From Actinomadura sp. HBU206391 (GTDB lineage: Bacteria; Actinomycetota; Actinomycetes; Streptosporangiales; Streptosporangiaceae): a stretch of 64,000 nt of DNA. A program made the position numbers and the translations under genes. Of the stretch, positions 16,550-24,302 are shown piece by piece. Each line of letters starts with the position of its first letter. Within the stretch, counting starts at the first letter, position 1. Location: contig NZ_JABVEB010000004.1 of NCBI RefSeq assembly GCF_014323665.1, positions 1 through 64,000 on the forward strand. Reading direction: 5' to 3'. A model generated the notes under the pieces. That model was not told where the DNA came from and did no database searches. It was given only the letters and a program-made list of their open reading frames with translations.

Positions 16550-17725
16550 ATGGACGTTCTTCCCCGCTTACCGTTCGAGCGCGCCAACCCGCTCGATGTC
16601 TCGTCGGCGTTCAGTGCGCTCCGGGCCGAGGAGCCCGTGACCAGGGTCCGCACCGCCACCGGTGACGAGGCCTGGCTCGTCACCGGATACGACGAGGTCA
16701 GGGGCATCTGCGCCGATCAGCGCTTCGGCCGCTCCCATCCCACGCCTCGCACCGCTGCGCGGCTGTCGAACTCGGCCTTGCTGGGCGGGCCGTCAGGCGA
16801 CTACGCCACCGAGAAGGCGGTGCACGCCCGCATGCGGCGGCTGGTGGCTCCCGCGCTGTCCGCCCGCCGCATGCGGGCACTGGCCGGTCGGGTCCAGCAG
16901 CTGGTCGACGATCTGCTCGACCGCATGGAGGCGCAGGTGCCGCCCGTGGACCTGCGCGCGTGGCTGTCGATCCCGCTCCCCGTCCAGGTGATCTGTGAAC
17001 TGCTCGGCGTGCCGTACGAGGACCGCGATCATTTCCGCTCGATCGCCGAGGACATGGCCGATCTCACCGACCCGGAGCGCTCCGCCTCCGCCGAGGCCGC
17101 GATGCGCGAGTACACCGGCGCCATCGTCGCGGCCAAGCGGCTCGACCCCGGTGCGGATCTGTACTCGGTTCTCGCGGCCGCTGACCTACCCGAGGATCGG
17201 ATCGGCAAGATCGCCGCGGGGCTGCTCTTCGCCGGTCACGAGACCACGGTCAACCAGATCGACTACGGCGTGCTGCTCCTTTTGCACAACCCCTCGCAGT
17301 TGGCGGCGCTGAAGCGTGACCCGGCCCTGGCCCCGGCCGCCGTCGAGGAGGTCCTTCGGCTGGCCGCGCCGAGCGAGCACGGGCTGCTCCGCTACGCCCG
17401 CGAGGACGTCGACATCGCGGGCATCACCATCAGGGCCGGCGAGGCGGTCGTGCTCGTCACGGTCGCCGCCAACCGGGACCACCGGGCCTACTCCGACCCC
17501 GACCGGTTCGACCTTCACCGCGGCTCCGGCAACCCGCATCTCGGCTTCGGCTACGCGATCCACCACTGCCTTGGGGCCAATCTCGCCAGGGTGGAGCTGT
17601 GCGCGGTGTTCGGCACGCTGTTCCAGCGCTTCCCCGAGCTCCGGCCGGCCGTCCCGGTCGAGGAACTGACCACACGGGCGAACCACCTGACCGGCGGCTT
17701 CACCGAGCTCCTCGTCACCTGGTAG
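16550..17725 (+). CDS. Cytochrome P450
   Basis: A 391-residue soluble P450 with the I-helix motif LLFAGHETTVNQ, the K-helix ExxR in EEVLRLAAP, and the haem-binding loop FGYAIHHCLGANLAR carrying the axial Cys. It lacks a membrane anchor, as normal for actinobacterial P450s, which need separate ferredoxin and reductase partners; none is encoded nearby. The substrate cannot be inferred. The ATG at 16550 is chosen because it begins family-like sequence (MDVLPRLPFERANPLD). It converges with the TetR gene at 17774. Confidence 0.92.
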   Translation: MDVLPRLPFERANPLDVSSAFSALRAEEPVTRVRTATGDEAWLVTGYDEVRGICADQRFGRSHPTPRTAARLSNSALLGGPSGDYATEKAVHARMRRLVAPALSARRMRALAGRVQQLVDDLLDRMEAQVPPVDLRAWLSIPLPVQVICELLGVPYEDRDHFRSIAEDMADLTDPERSASAEAAMREYTGAIVAAKRLDPGADLYSVLAAADLPEDRIGKIAAGLLFAGHETTVNQIDYGVLLLLHNPSQLAALKRDPALAPAAVEEVLRLAAPSEHGLLRYAREDVDIAGITIRAGEAVVLVTVAANRDHRAYSDPDRFDLHRGSGNPHLGFGYAIHHCLGANLARVELCAVFGTLFQRFPELRPAVPVEELTTRANHLTGGFTELLVTW

Positions 17726-17773
17726 CCAACCGACAACGCTGTCTCAAAAAGCGTCGCATATATAGTCTCAATA

Positions 17774-18511
17774 TTAGTCGCGCGGCAAATGCCGGTACAC
17801 GGTCGCGCGGGAGACCCCGAGGGCACGCGCGATGTCCGTGGCGGACTCGCCGCTCGCGTGCATCCGCCGGGCCGTCTCGATCATGTCCGGGTCCATCGCC
17901 CCCGGCCTTCCGCGGCGCCGGGTTCGCGGGACGGCCGCCCCTCGCGTTGGGCCGGCCGCGCGCGGCGGGGGCGTCTCGTCGAGGAGTCGCTCCACGCCGG
18001 CCAGCACCGCGGGGCGGAGCATCTCGGTGGGCAGGTCGGCGAAGATGACCACCGGGTCGCTGAGCATGCCGAAGGCCTGGACGGCCCGAATCCGGTCGGT
18101 GTGGTCGGCGACGGGGCCGGCGATCAGGTGCTCGGCCAGCATCGCGGCATCACGAAAGCGCTCGTAGACCGGTCCGGCGGAGGCCAGCGCCAGGTCCTGC
18201 AGCTGCATCCGGAGCAGGTACCGGTGAGACAGCCACACGTCGAGGAGTCCCTCGATGACCGCCCACCGCTTCCGCTCGGGATCGGTGCCGTCGATGCGGT
18301 TGGCCGTCGCGATCGCGGTCTCCATGTCCGTCAGCATCGGCTCGGCCAGCGCGGCCAGGATGTCCTTCTTGCTGGGGAAGTGGTAGAGCACGGCGGTCTT
18401 CGTCAGATCCAGTTTCTCCGCGATCTCCCGTATCGACGTGGCGTGATAGCCCCGGGCGGCGAACAGGTCGAGGGCGACCCGCAGGATCCGGGCGCGGGTG
18501 TCGTCCGTCAC
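17774..18511 (-). CDS. TetR family regulator with extra C-terminal resolvase-type HTH
   Basis: A 245-residue protein. The N-terminus is a TetR DNA-binding domain (ILRVALDLFAARGYHATSI, LTKTAVLYHFPSKKDILA). The middle is an all-helical ligand domain. A linker (PRTRRRGRPGAMDPD) is followed by IETARRMHASGESATDIARA and LGVSRATVYRHLPRD, a helix-turn-helix like that at the end of serine resolvases. It therefore carries two DNA-binding modules. The GTG at 18511 is the likely start. It is divergent from the flavin monooxygenase gene and shares three clear dyads with it. Confidence 0.87.
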   Translation of the reverse strand: MTDDTRARILRVALDLFAARGYHATSIREIAEKLDLTKTAVLYHFPSKKDILAALAEPMLTDMETAIATANRIDGTDPERKRWAVIEGLLDVWLSHRYLLRMQLQDLALASAGPVYERFRDAAMLAEHLIAGPVADHTDRIRAVQAFGMLSDPVVIFADLPTEMLRPAVLAGVERLLDETPPPRAAGPTRGAAVPRTRRRGRPGAMDPDMIETARRMHASGESATDIARALGVSRATVYRHLPRD

Positions 18512-18533
18512 GCCGACGATTCTAGCCGTTGCC

Positions 18534-18577
18534 TGACCACGGGTCGGTGACCTAAGGTCGTCACTGACCAACGGTCA
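18534..18577. promoter_or_regulatory. Three tandem TGACC-N3-GGTC(A/G) operators
   Basis: Between the TetR gene and the monooxygenase gene lie three dyads of the same design: TGACC-ACG-GGTCG at 18534-18546, TGACC-TAA-GGTCG at 18548-18560 and TGACC-AAC-GGTCA at 18565-18577. They fill the divergent promoter region up to the monooxygenase ribosome site. They are the obvious binding sites of the TetR protein. Confidence 0.72.
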
Positions 18578-18592
18578 GGAAGGTGGATTCAT

Positions 18593-19864
18593 ATGTACGA
18601 GCGGATTCTGATCTCCGGAGCGAGCATCGCGGGGCCGGCCCTGGCGTTCTGGCTGGCCAGGTACGGGTTCCGGCCCACCGTGGTCGAGCTCGCACCCCGG
18701 TTGCGCGAAGGCGGCAACGGAGTCGACGTGCGAGCGCAGGCGGTCGAGGTGGCCGAGCGGATGGGGATCATGCCGCGGATCCGGGCTGCTGCGGCCGACG
18801 TCATCGGCATGTCGTTCGTGAACGCGGCCGACCGGAGCGTGGCGCGCATAGACATGCAGGCCATCCAGCGCAAGCAGGCCGGCGGTGAGGTCGAGATCAT
18901 GCGCGGCGACCTCGCGGCGATCCTCTACGACGTGACGAAGAACGACGTCGAGTACGTGCTCGGTGACTCCATCAGAACACTGGAGCAGGCCGACGACGGC
19001 GTGATGGTCTGTTTCGAGCGCGGCCCCAGCCGCCGGTTCGACCTCGTCATCGGCGCGGACGGCGTGCATTCCACGGTCCGTCACCTGACCTTCGGCCCGG
19101 AATCGCAGTTCATCCGGTACATGGGGCACTATTTCGCGTTCGCGAACGCGGACCCCGCGCTGGGCGAGGATCGCTGGGTCACGGCGTACAACGAGCCGGG
19201 CAAGATGGCCGGGGTCTACCGGTCGGGCAACCACGCCGGCGCGAAGGCGAACTTCATCTTCCGCCGCCGCGAGCCGCTGTCCTACGACCATCGGGACATG
19301 GAGCAGCAGAAGCGCCTTCTGAGCGAGGCCTTCGCGGGCGTGCCGTGGCAGGTGCCGGAGCTGCTCGCCGGCGCACTCGCCGATCCCGACTTCTACTTCG
19401 ACGCGCTGAGCCAGGTGCGGATGCCGTCCTGGTCGTCCGGGCGCGTGGCGCTCGTGGGTGACGCCGCATACTGCGCCTCACCGGTGTCGGGGGCCGGGGC
19501 GATGCTGGCTCTGACCGGCGCCTACCGGCTCGCCGGGGAGCTCTCGGCCGCAGCGGGGGATCACCGAGCCGCCTTTCGCCGGTACGAGGAGGGCCACCGG
19601 AAGATCGTCGAGCGGATGCAACAGGTCGGCCCCAACGTCCGCCTCGTGGTACCGAAGAACCGCATCGGCGTGTGGGCACGGAACACCATCACCCGGTCGC
19701 CGCTGCTGGAGTCCATGGCGGGCATGGAACGCATTGTGAGCCCCGGGCGGATCGCCCCGCTGCCGGACTTCGAAGCCGGCAGCCCCGTGCTCGCCGTCAA
19801 GGGTCCGGGACCGGCCTCCCCGCAGGCTTCGCCCTCCCGCTACCGGTGCGGCTCCAGGGCTTGA
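18593..19864 (+). CDS. FAD-dependent monooxygenase (group A, PHBH fold)
   Basis: A 423-residue flavoprotein: dinucleotide-binding ILISGASIAGPALAFWLARYG at the start (GxSxxG variant of GxGxxG), the DG motif LVIGADGVHSTVR, and the second FAD motif RVALVGDAAYCASPVSGAGA. This is the TetX/MhpA-like aromatic hydroxylase group, using NAD(P)H and oxygen. The last 25 residues (rich in Pro, Ser and Arg) look unlike the family, so the true end may be frameshifted. Regulation by the divergent TetR protein is strongly suggested by the shared operators. Confidence 0.87.
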   Translation: MYERILISGASIAGPALAFWLARYGFRPTVVELAPRLREGGNGVDVRAQAVEVAERMGIMPRIRAAAADVIGMSFVNAADRSVARIDMQAIQRKQAGGEVEIMRGDLAAILYDVTKNDVEYVLGDSIRTLEQADDGVMVCFERGPSRRFDLVIGADGVHSTVRHLTFGPESQFIRYMGHYFAFANADPALGEDRWVTAYNEPGKMAGVYRSGNHAGAKANFIFRRREPLSYDHRDMEQQKRLLSEAFAGVPWQVPELLAGALADPDFYFDALSQVRMPSWSSGRVALVGDAAYCASPVSGAGAMLALTGAYRLAGELSAAAGDHRAAFRRYEEGHRKIVERMQQVGPNVRLVVPKNRIGVWARNTITRSPLLESMAGMERIVSPGRIAPLPDFEAGSPVLAVKGPGPASPQASPSRYRCGSRA

Positions 19865-19900
19865 AGACCGACGTCGCCATGCAGGTGACGTACATGCACG

Positions 19901-20530
19901 TCAGCGGGACGCGCGGCGGCTGCGGTGCCCGAGGAGAACGGAGATCACCGCCATGGCGGTCATTGCGCCCGCGACCGCCGTCATCACGCCGATCGGCAGG
20001 CCGTCCTCGACCCCGGCGGACCCCGGAGAGGGCGGTCGGGTCTGGGCGAAGGGAACCGAGAGGGGCCGTTCGGCGAGCCGGGTGCCGGCGCAGATGTCGG
20101 TCCTGAGGACGTCTCCGTCCCGGTAGGCGAAGACCAGATAGTTCCCTCCCTCGCCGGCGGCGAGTCCGCAGGCACCCGTCGCCGGCGGGGTGATCACGCC
20201 TTGCCTCCGCGCCACCTCTCCCTTCTCGACCGCGCTCACGTCGAAGACGAGCGTCACCGGCGCATCGCTGGCGAACATCCGGCCGGGATCATCCTGGCGG
20301 ACGAACCTTCCGGTGAAGACCGCGTCGGCCTTGGTGAAGTTGTCCTGGTCACCGGGCGGACCGCCGCAGCTGCACGCGTACGCGTGGCCGGGCAGCACCG
20401 CGACCGCGAGGAGGAACGTCCCGACGGCGAGGAGGATGCGGAGGAAGGATCGTCGCAACACCCCGGTCAGACGTCTCCGGTGAGGAGCCGGTTCCCCCGC
20501 GGACGCGGGTACGGACGTCCGCATGACCAT
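19901..20530 (-). CDS. Secreted, membrane-anchored CSCGG (TIMP/netrin-like) protein
   Basis: A 209-residue protein. After an Arg-rich start there is a signal/transmembrane segment (FLRILLAVGTFLLAVAVLP), then the mature N-terminus ACSCGG, then a beta-rich domain (DAVFTGRFV, VTLVFDVSAVEKGEV, TGACGLAAGEGGNYLVFAY, DICAGTRLAE) with several Cys. It ends with a second hydrophobic span (GVMTAVAGAMTAMAVISVLL) and a basic tail. This matches actinobacterial OB-fold proteins resembling TIMP/netrin modules, of unknown role, held at the outer face of the membrane. The ATG at 20530 or 20524 is the start. It is divergent from the universal stress protein gene. Confidence 0.78.
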   Translation of the reverse strand: MVMRTSVPASAGEPAPHRRRLTGVLRRSFLRILLAVGTFLLAVAVLPGHAYACSCGGPPGDQDNFTKADAVFTGRFVRQDDPGRMFASDAPVTLVFDVSAVEKGEVARRQGVITPPATGACGLAAGEGGNYLVFAYRDGDVLRTDICAGTRLAERPLSVPFAQTRPPSPGSAGVEDGLPIGVMTAVAGAMTAMAVISVLLGHRSRRASR

Positions 20531-20554
20531 GGCCGAGCCGGGGATGCTCCCGAC

Positions 20555-21358
20555 GTGATCGGAGAGCATGTCCTCGTCGGATACAAGGGCGACGCCGGTG
20601 GACGTGAGGCGCTCGCGCAGGCGCGCACGATCGTCGAGGTCACGGGCGGACTGCTGACGGTGGGCGCCGTCCATGGGCCGGAACGGGCGGGGTCGGGCCT
20701 CGAGGCCCGGGCGACACTGGCGCAGGCCGCGTCGGCGCTGAGTGGCCTGCCGGCCGACTTCGTCACCCAGGAGAGTCGGGGAGCCGGTCGTGGTCTCTCG
20801 GTGCTCGCGAGCAAGGTGGAAGCCGATCTCATCGTGATCGGGTCGCCCGGCGGCGGCGCCCATCGCCGGATCAACCTTGGCGGCACGGCCGATCACCTGA
20901 TGCACGCCTCGACGCAGGCGGTGATGCTCACTCCCGCCGGTCATGTGCCGCTGGACCGGCCCGGTCGGGTCACCGTGGCCTACGTGCGCCGCCCGCAGTG
21001 CGACGAGGCGGTGGTGCGTGCGGCGGCCGCGGCCGTACGGCTGGACGTGCCGCTCCGGTTGATGACCCTCGCGGCGGAGGGTGAGGATCAGGACCTCCTT
21101 CGCGACGATCTGGCGCTGGCGATACGGCTGGCGAGCCGGTCGAGCGGCCTGGCGGCGGAGGAGATCCAGGCACGGGTCGGCGAGGGCGACGACGTGGCCG
21201 AGGCCATGGCCGCCGTGCCCTGGGTCGAGGGCGAACTGCTGATCTGTGCGAGCAGCGAAGACGCTCCGATCCACCGCGTTTTCCTCGGCGAGACGGCGTT
21301 CAAGGTGCTGCGGGCCGCCCCCTGCGCCGCCACCGTCCTCCCCCGGGGCACCGCCTGA
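20555..21358 (+). CDS. Universal stress protein (two UspA domains)
   Basis: About 267 residues forming two UspA-like repeats. The first runs EHVLVGYKGDAGGREALAQA to ADLIVIGSPGGGAHRRINLG and TADHLMHASTQAVMLTP; the second starts VTVAYVRRPQCDEAVVRAA and ends CAATVLPRG. The first repeat keeps a G-x-G/S-type loop for ATP binding, while the second is more divergent. Actinobacteria often have many such two-domain proteins for dormancy and redox stress. The GTG at 20555 is chosen because the upstream frame overlaps the divergent gene and is not protein-like. Confidence 0.82.
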   Translation: MIGEHVLVGYKGDAGGREALAQARTIVEVTGGLLTVGAVHGPERAGSGLEARATLAQAASALSGLPADFVTQESRGAGRGLSVLASKVEADLIVIGSPGGGAHRRINLGGTADHLMHASTQAVMLTPAGHVPLDRPGRVTVAYVRRPQCDEAVVRAAAAAVRLDVPLRLMTLAAEGEDQDLLRDDLALAIRLASRSSGLAAEEIQARVGEGDDVAEAMAAVPWVEGELLICASSEDAPIHRVFLGETAFKVLRAAPCAATVLPRGTA

Positions 21359-21496
21359 CCGAGATCGCCCCCTCGGCGGCGCGGTCTTCCGTCACGGTCC
21401 GAGGCCGTCTTGACCGTCACGTCGGACGGTCATGTTAAACGCCTGTGATCAGAACAACCGGATGTGATTATTGGCCATAACTTAACCTACGTACCT

Positions 21497-21528
21497 GTGA
21501 TGTTCACTCTGTGATCCGTGATGTTCAC
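21497..21528 (+). promoter_or_regulatory. Repeated GTGATGTTCAC element upstream of phoD
   Basis: The 11-mer GTGATGTTCAC occurs exactly twice, at 21497-21507 and 21518-21528, 21 bases apart, about 70 bases before the phosphatase start. Each copy includes GTTCAC, the core of the actinobacterial PHO box, and is also a dyad (GTGA-TGT-TCAC). Phosphate control through PhoP fits the downstream gene, but other regulators cannot be excluded. Confidence 0.45.
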
Positions 21529-21598
21529 CGGGAGGTTATCGACTCCCGCCCCGAATGTGCGATTTGCTACCGCTGTTCTGGTCGAGGCGGGAGGGCGA

Positions 21599-23206
21599 AT
21601 GGCTTCACAGGTCGGTGCGGTGTCGCGGCGCCAGATCCTTGGGATGGGCGGGCTGGGCGCCGCGGCGGTCGTGCTCGGCACCGGTGTCCTGGGCGGCGAG
21701 AGTGCCAGCGCGTTCACGGTCAAGAAGGGGAATCCGTTCACGCTCGGGGTGGCGTCGGGCGACCCGGCATCGGACGGTTTCGTGCTGTGGACGCGGCTGG
21801 CGCCGGACCCGTTCGCGGTCGACGGCAAGGGCGGCATGCCGGCCAAGCGGGTCCGGGTGGAGTACGAGGTGGCGACGGACGAGCGCTTCCGGCACATCGT
21901 CCGGCACGGCGCGGCGGTGGCCACGCCTGAGCTCGGGCACTCGGTGCACCCCGAGATCCACGGGCTGGCGCCGGGCCACGAGTACTTCTACCGGTTCCGC
22001 GCGAACGGAGAGATCTCCCCGATCGGCCGGAGCAAGACGATGCCCTCGGCCGGGTCGAATCCCCGCGAGCTCGACTTCGCCTTCGCCTCCTGCCAGGCCT
22101 GGCAGGACGGCTACTTCACCGCGTACGACCACATGGCGGCCGAGGATCTCGATCTGGTGGTGCACCTCGGCGACTACCTCTACGAGTACGAGCTGACCAC
22201 CAACAAACGCGGCGTCACCGTACCCGAGCAGTTCCACACCGAGACCTTCGATCTTGCCCGCTACCGGCTGCAGTACTCCCTCTACAAGTCCGAGGCGCCG
22301 CTGCAGAAGGCGCACGCGAGCTTCCCGTTCATCCACACGCTCGATGACCACGAGGTCGTCAACGAATGGGCCGATGACACGGTCATCGCCGGCCGCAACC
22401 CCAACCCCGACCCGGCCGCGTTCGCGCAGCGCAAGGCGGCGGCGTTCCAGGCCTTCTACGAGAACCTCCCGCTGCGGCGCGCCCAGCTGCCGTCGGGCCC
22501 GCACATCCGGCTGCACCGCAGGCTGGCGTACGGGCGGCTCGCCGACTTCGTCATGATCGATACGCGGGGCTCCCGCGACATCCAGGCATGTTCGTACGGC
22601 AACGGGACCGGCCGGTCCACCGCCTGCACCGAGCGCTTCGACACCGACCGCACCATCCTCGGCCCCGACCAGCGGCGGTGGCTGCTCGACGGCCTCAGCT
22701 CCTCCCGGGCCCGCTGGCAGGTCCTGGGAAATCAGGTGCCGATGCTCGAGACCGACTGGGACCCGGGCGCCGGCAAGGACGTGTGGCTCGACCCGTGGGA
22801 CGGCTACGTGGCCGACCGAAACAAGATCCTCGCCGGTGCTCAGGACCGCGACGTGCGCAACCTCGTCGTGATCACCGGCGACCGGCACCAGAACTACGCC
22901 GCCGACCTGAAGCGGGACTTCGACGACCCCGGCTCGCCGACGGTGGCCGGCGAGTTCGTCGGCACCTCGATCACGAGCGGCGCCGACGGCGCGGACATCG
23001 ACGCCCTCGGGCAGACCTTCCTGGCGGCCAATCCGCACATGAAGTTCTACAACGCGCAGCGCGGCTACGTGCGGGTGAACGTGAACCGGGAACGCTGGCG
23101 CAGCGACTTCCGGGTGCTCCCGTACGTCACCAGGCCCGGTGCGCCGATCTCGACCAGGGCGAGCTTCGTGGTGGAGGACCGGCGCCCCGGCGTCCAGCCG
23201 GCCTGA
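21599..23206 (+). CDS. phoD: Secreted alkaline phosphatase, PhoD family
   Basis: A 535-residue protein with a twin-arginine signal (SRRQILGMGGLGAAAVVLG) and cleavage near ESASA. The N-terminal PhoD domain (LGVASGDPASDGFVLWTRLA) precedes the metallophosphatase core: FAFASCQAWQDGYF with the ligand Cys, HLGDYLYEY, HTLDDHEVVNEW, VMIDTRGSR and VVITGDRHQNY. It uses calcium/iron chemistry and releases phosphate from phosphodiesters and monoesters outside the cell. GGGAGGG sits three to four bases before the ATG. Folded export by Tat is expected. Repeats upstream suggest phosphate regulation. Confidence 0.93.
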   Translation: MASQVGAVSRRQILGMGGLGAAAVVLGTGVLGGESASAFTVKKGNPFTLGVASGDPASDGFVLWTRLAPDPFAVDGKGGMPAKRVRVEYEVATDERFRHIVRHGAAVATPELGHSVHPEIHGLAPGHEYFYRFRANGEISPIGRSKTMPSAGSNPRELDFAFASCQAWQDGYFTAYDHMAAEDLDLVVHLGDYLYEYELTTNKRGVTVPEQFHTETFDLARYRLQYSLYKSEAPLQKAHASFPFIHTLDDHEVVNEWADDTVIAGRNPNPDPAAFAQRKAAAFQAFYENLPLRRAQLPSGPHIRLHRRLAYGRLADFVMIDTRGSRDIQACSYGNGTGRSTACTERFDTDRTILGPDQRRWLLDGLSSSRARWQVLGNQVPMLETDWDPGAGKDVWLDPWDGYVADRNKILAGAQDRDVRNLVVITGDRHQNYAADLKRDFDDPGSPTVAGEFVGTSITSGADGADIDALGQTFLAANPHMKFYNAQRGYVRVNVNRERWRSDFRVLPYVTRPGAPISTRASFVVEDRRPGVQPA

Positions 23207-23237
23207 CCCGAACGCGGCGTGGAGCACGCCGCCGAGC

Positions 23238-23275
23238 GGGCCTGGACGGCCCCGCCGTCGTGACCGTCCAGGCCC
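23238..23275. terminator. Strong stem-loop after phoD
   Basis: GGGCCTGGACGG at 23238-23249 is a perfect 12-base partner of CCGTCCAGGCCC at 23264-23275. It lies between the convergent ends of phoD and the XRE gene, so it can serve both strands. Confidence 0.7.
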
Positions 23276-23312
23276 TGAAGCTCCGTGCACGTGTGCCGTC
23301 CCCACCTAGAGA

Positions 23313-24179
23313 TCAGCTCAGCGGAGCGCTCGGCTCGATGGCTCCGGGTACGGTCTCACCGGCGGGGGCGAGATCGGCCAGCACGGCGAGTGATCGGGCG
23401 GCGTCGCTGCCCGGTGCGGCGTGGAAGATCACCAGGACCTGCCCGTCGGCGCCGGTGACCGCGAGCTTCTCGTAGTTCAGCCGCAGTGGACCGACCTGCG
23501 GGTGGTGCAGGAGGGTGGCGCCGCTGGTGCAGGGTCTGACGTCATGGCGGGTCCACAGGCGGCGGAACCCCTCGCTGCGCGCCGACAGGTCCCCGACGAG
23601 TTCGGCAAGGTGCGGGTCGCGCGTCTCCGGGCCGGCCAGAGCGCGCACGCCGGCAACGAGGTCGGACAGGGTTCGATCCCAGTCGTCGGCGTACAGAGCC
23701 CGCGGCTCAGGGTCGAGGAACGCCGCACGCAACGCGTTGACGCCCTCCCTGTGACAGGGGGACAGCGCGATGGCGAGCGGGTTGGCGACCAGCACGTCCA
23801 GATAGCGCCCCAGGATGAACGCGGGCGTGCCGATGTAGGACATCACCAGTTGTCTCATCCCGGCACTGACGTGTTCGCGGCGCCGCCGGGCAGCGCGGCG
23901 CGGCTCGGGCCGCGCCAGCCGATGCAGGTGGGCGACGGCGTCCTCGTCGGGTGTCAGCACGCGGGCGAGGGCGTCCACCACCTGTGCGGAGGGATGGTGG
24001 TCACGGCCCTGCTCCAGCCGCAGGTAGTACTCGGACGAGATGCCCGCCAGCAGCGCGACCTCCTCGCGGCGCAGCCCCGGCACCCGGCGGCGACCGCTGG
24101 AGGTGAGACCGACGTCCTCAGGTCGGACGAGATCGCGCCGGGCGCGCAGGTAATCGCCCAGTTCGTTACTCTGATCCAC
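23313..24179 (-). CDS. XRE regulator with MmyB-like ligand-binding domain
   Basis: A 288-residue protein. The N-terminal HTH has ELGDYLRARRDLVRPEDVG, RRVPGLRREEVALLAGISS and EYYLRLEQGRDHHPSAQVV; the C-terminal MmyB-like PAS-type domain has FILGRYLDVLVANPLAIAL, LRAAFLDPEPRALYADDW and LHHPQVGPLRLNYEKLAV. These proteins bind a lipid-like ligand and commonly repress an adjacent dehydrogenase. No SDR is adjacent here, so its target is elsewhere. The GTG at 24179 begins VDQSNELG. It shows what the decayed copy at 15856 should look like. Confidence 0.87.
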   Translation of the reverse strand: MDQSNELGDYLRARRDLVRPEDVGLTSSGRRRVPGLRREEVALLAGISSEYYLRLEQGRDHHPSAQVVDALARVLTPDEDAVAHLHRLARPEPRRAARRRREHVSAGMRQLVMSYIGTPAFILGRYLDVLVANPLAIALSPCHREGVNALRAAFLDPEPRALYADDWDRTLSDLVAGVRALAGPETRDPHLAELVGDLSARSEGFRRLWTRHDVRPCTSGATLLHHPQVGPLRLNYEKLAVTGADGQVLVIFHAAPGSDAARSLAVLADLAPAGETVPGAIEPSAPLS

Positions 24180-24302
24180 CCCATCACGGTAGGTGGTCCG
24201 CGCGCCGCGAACCTGGTCCTGCCACAACCACGCAGAGCACCGGCCAGGGATGGAAGCACGCGGGGCGCGGACAGAGGTCGGGCTCGGAGCGGCCGGTATC
24301 GA

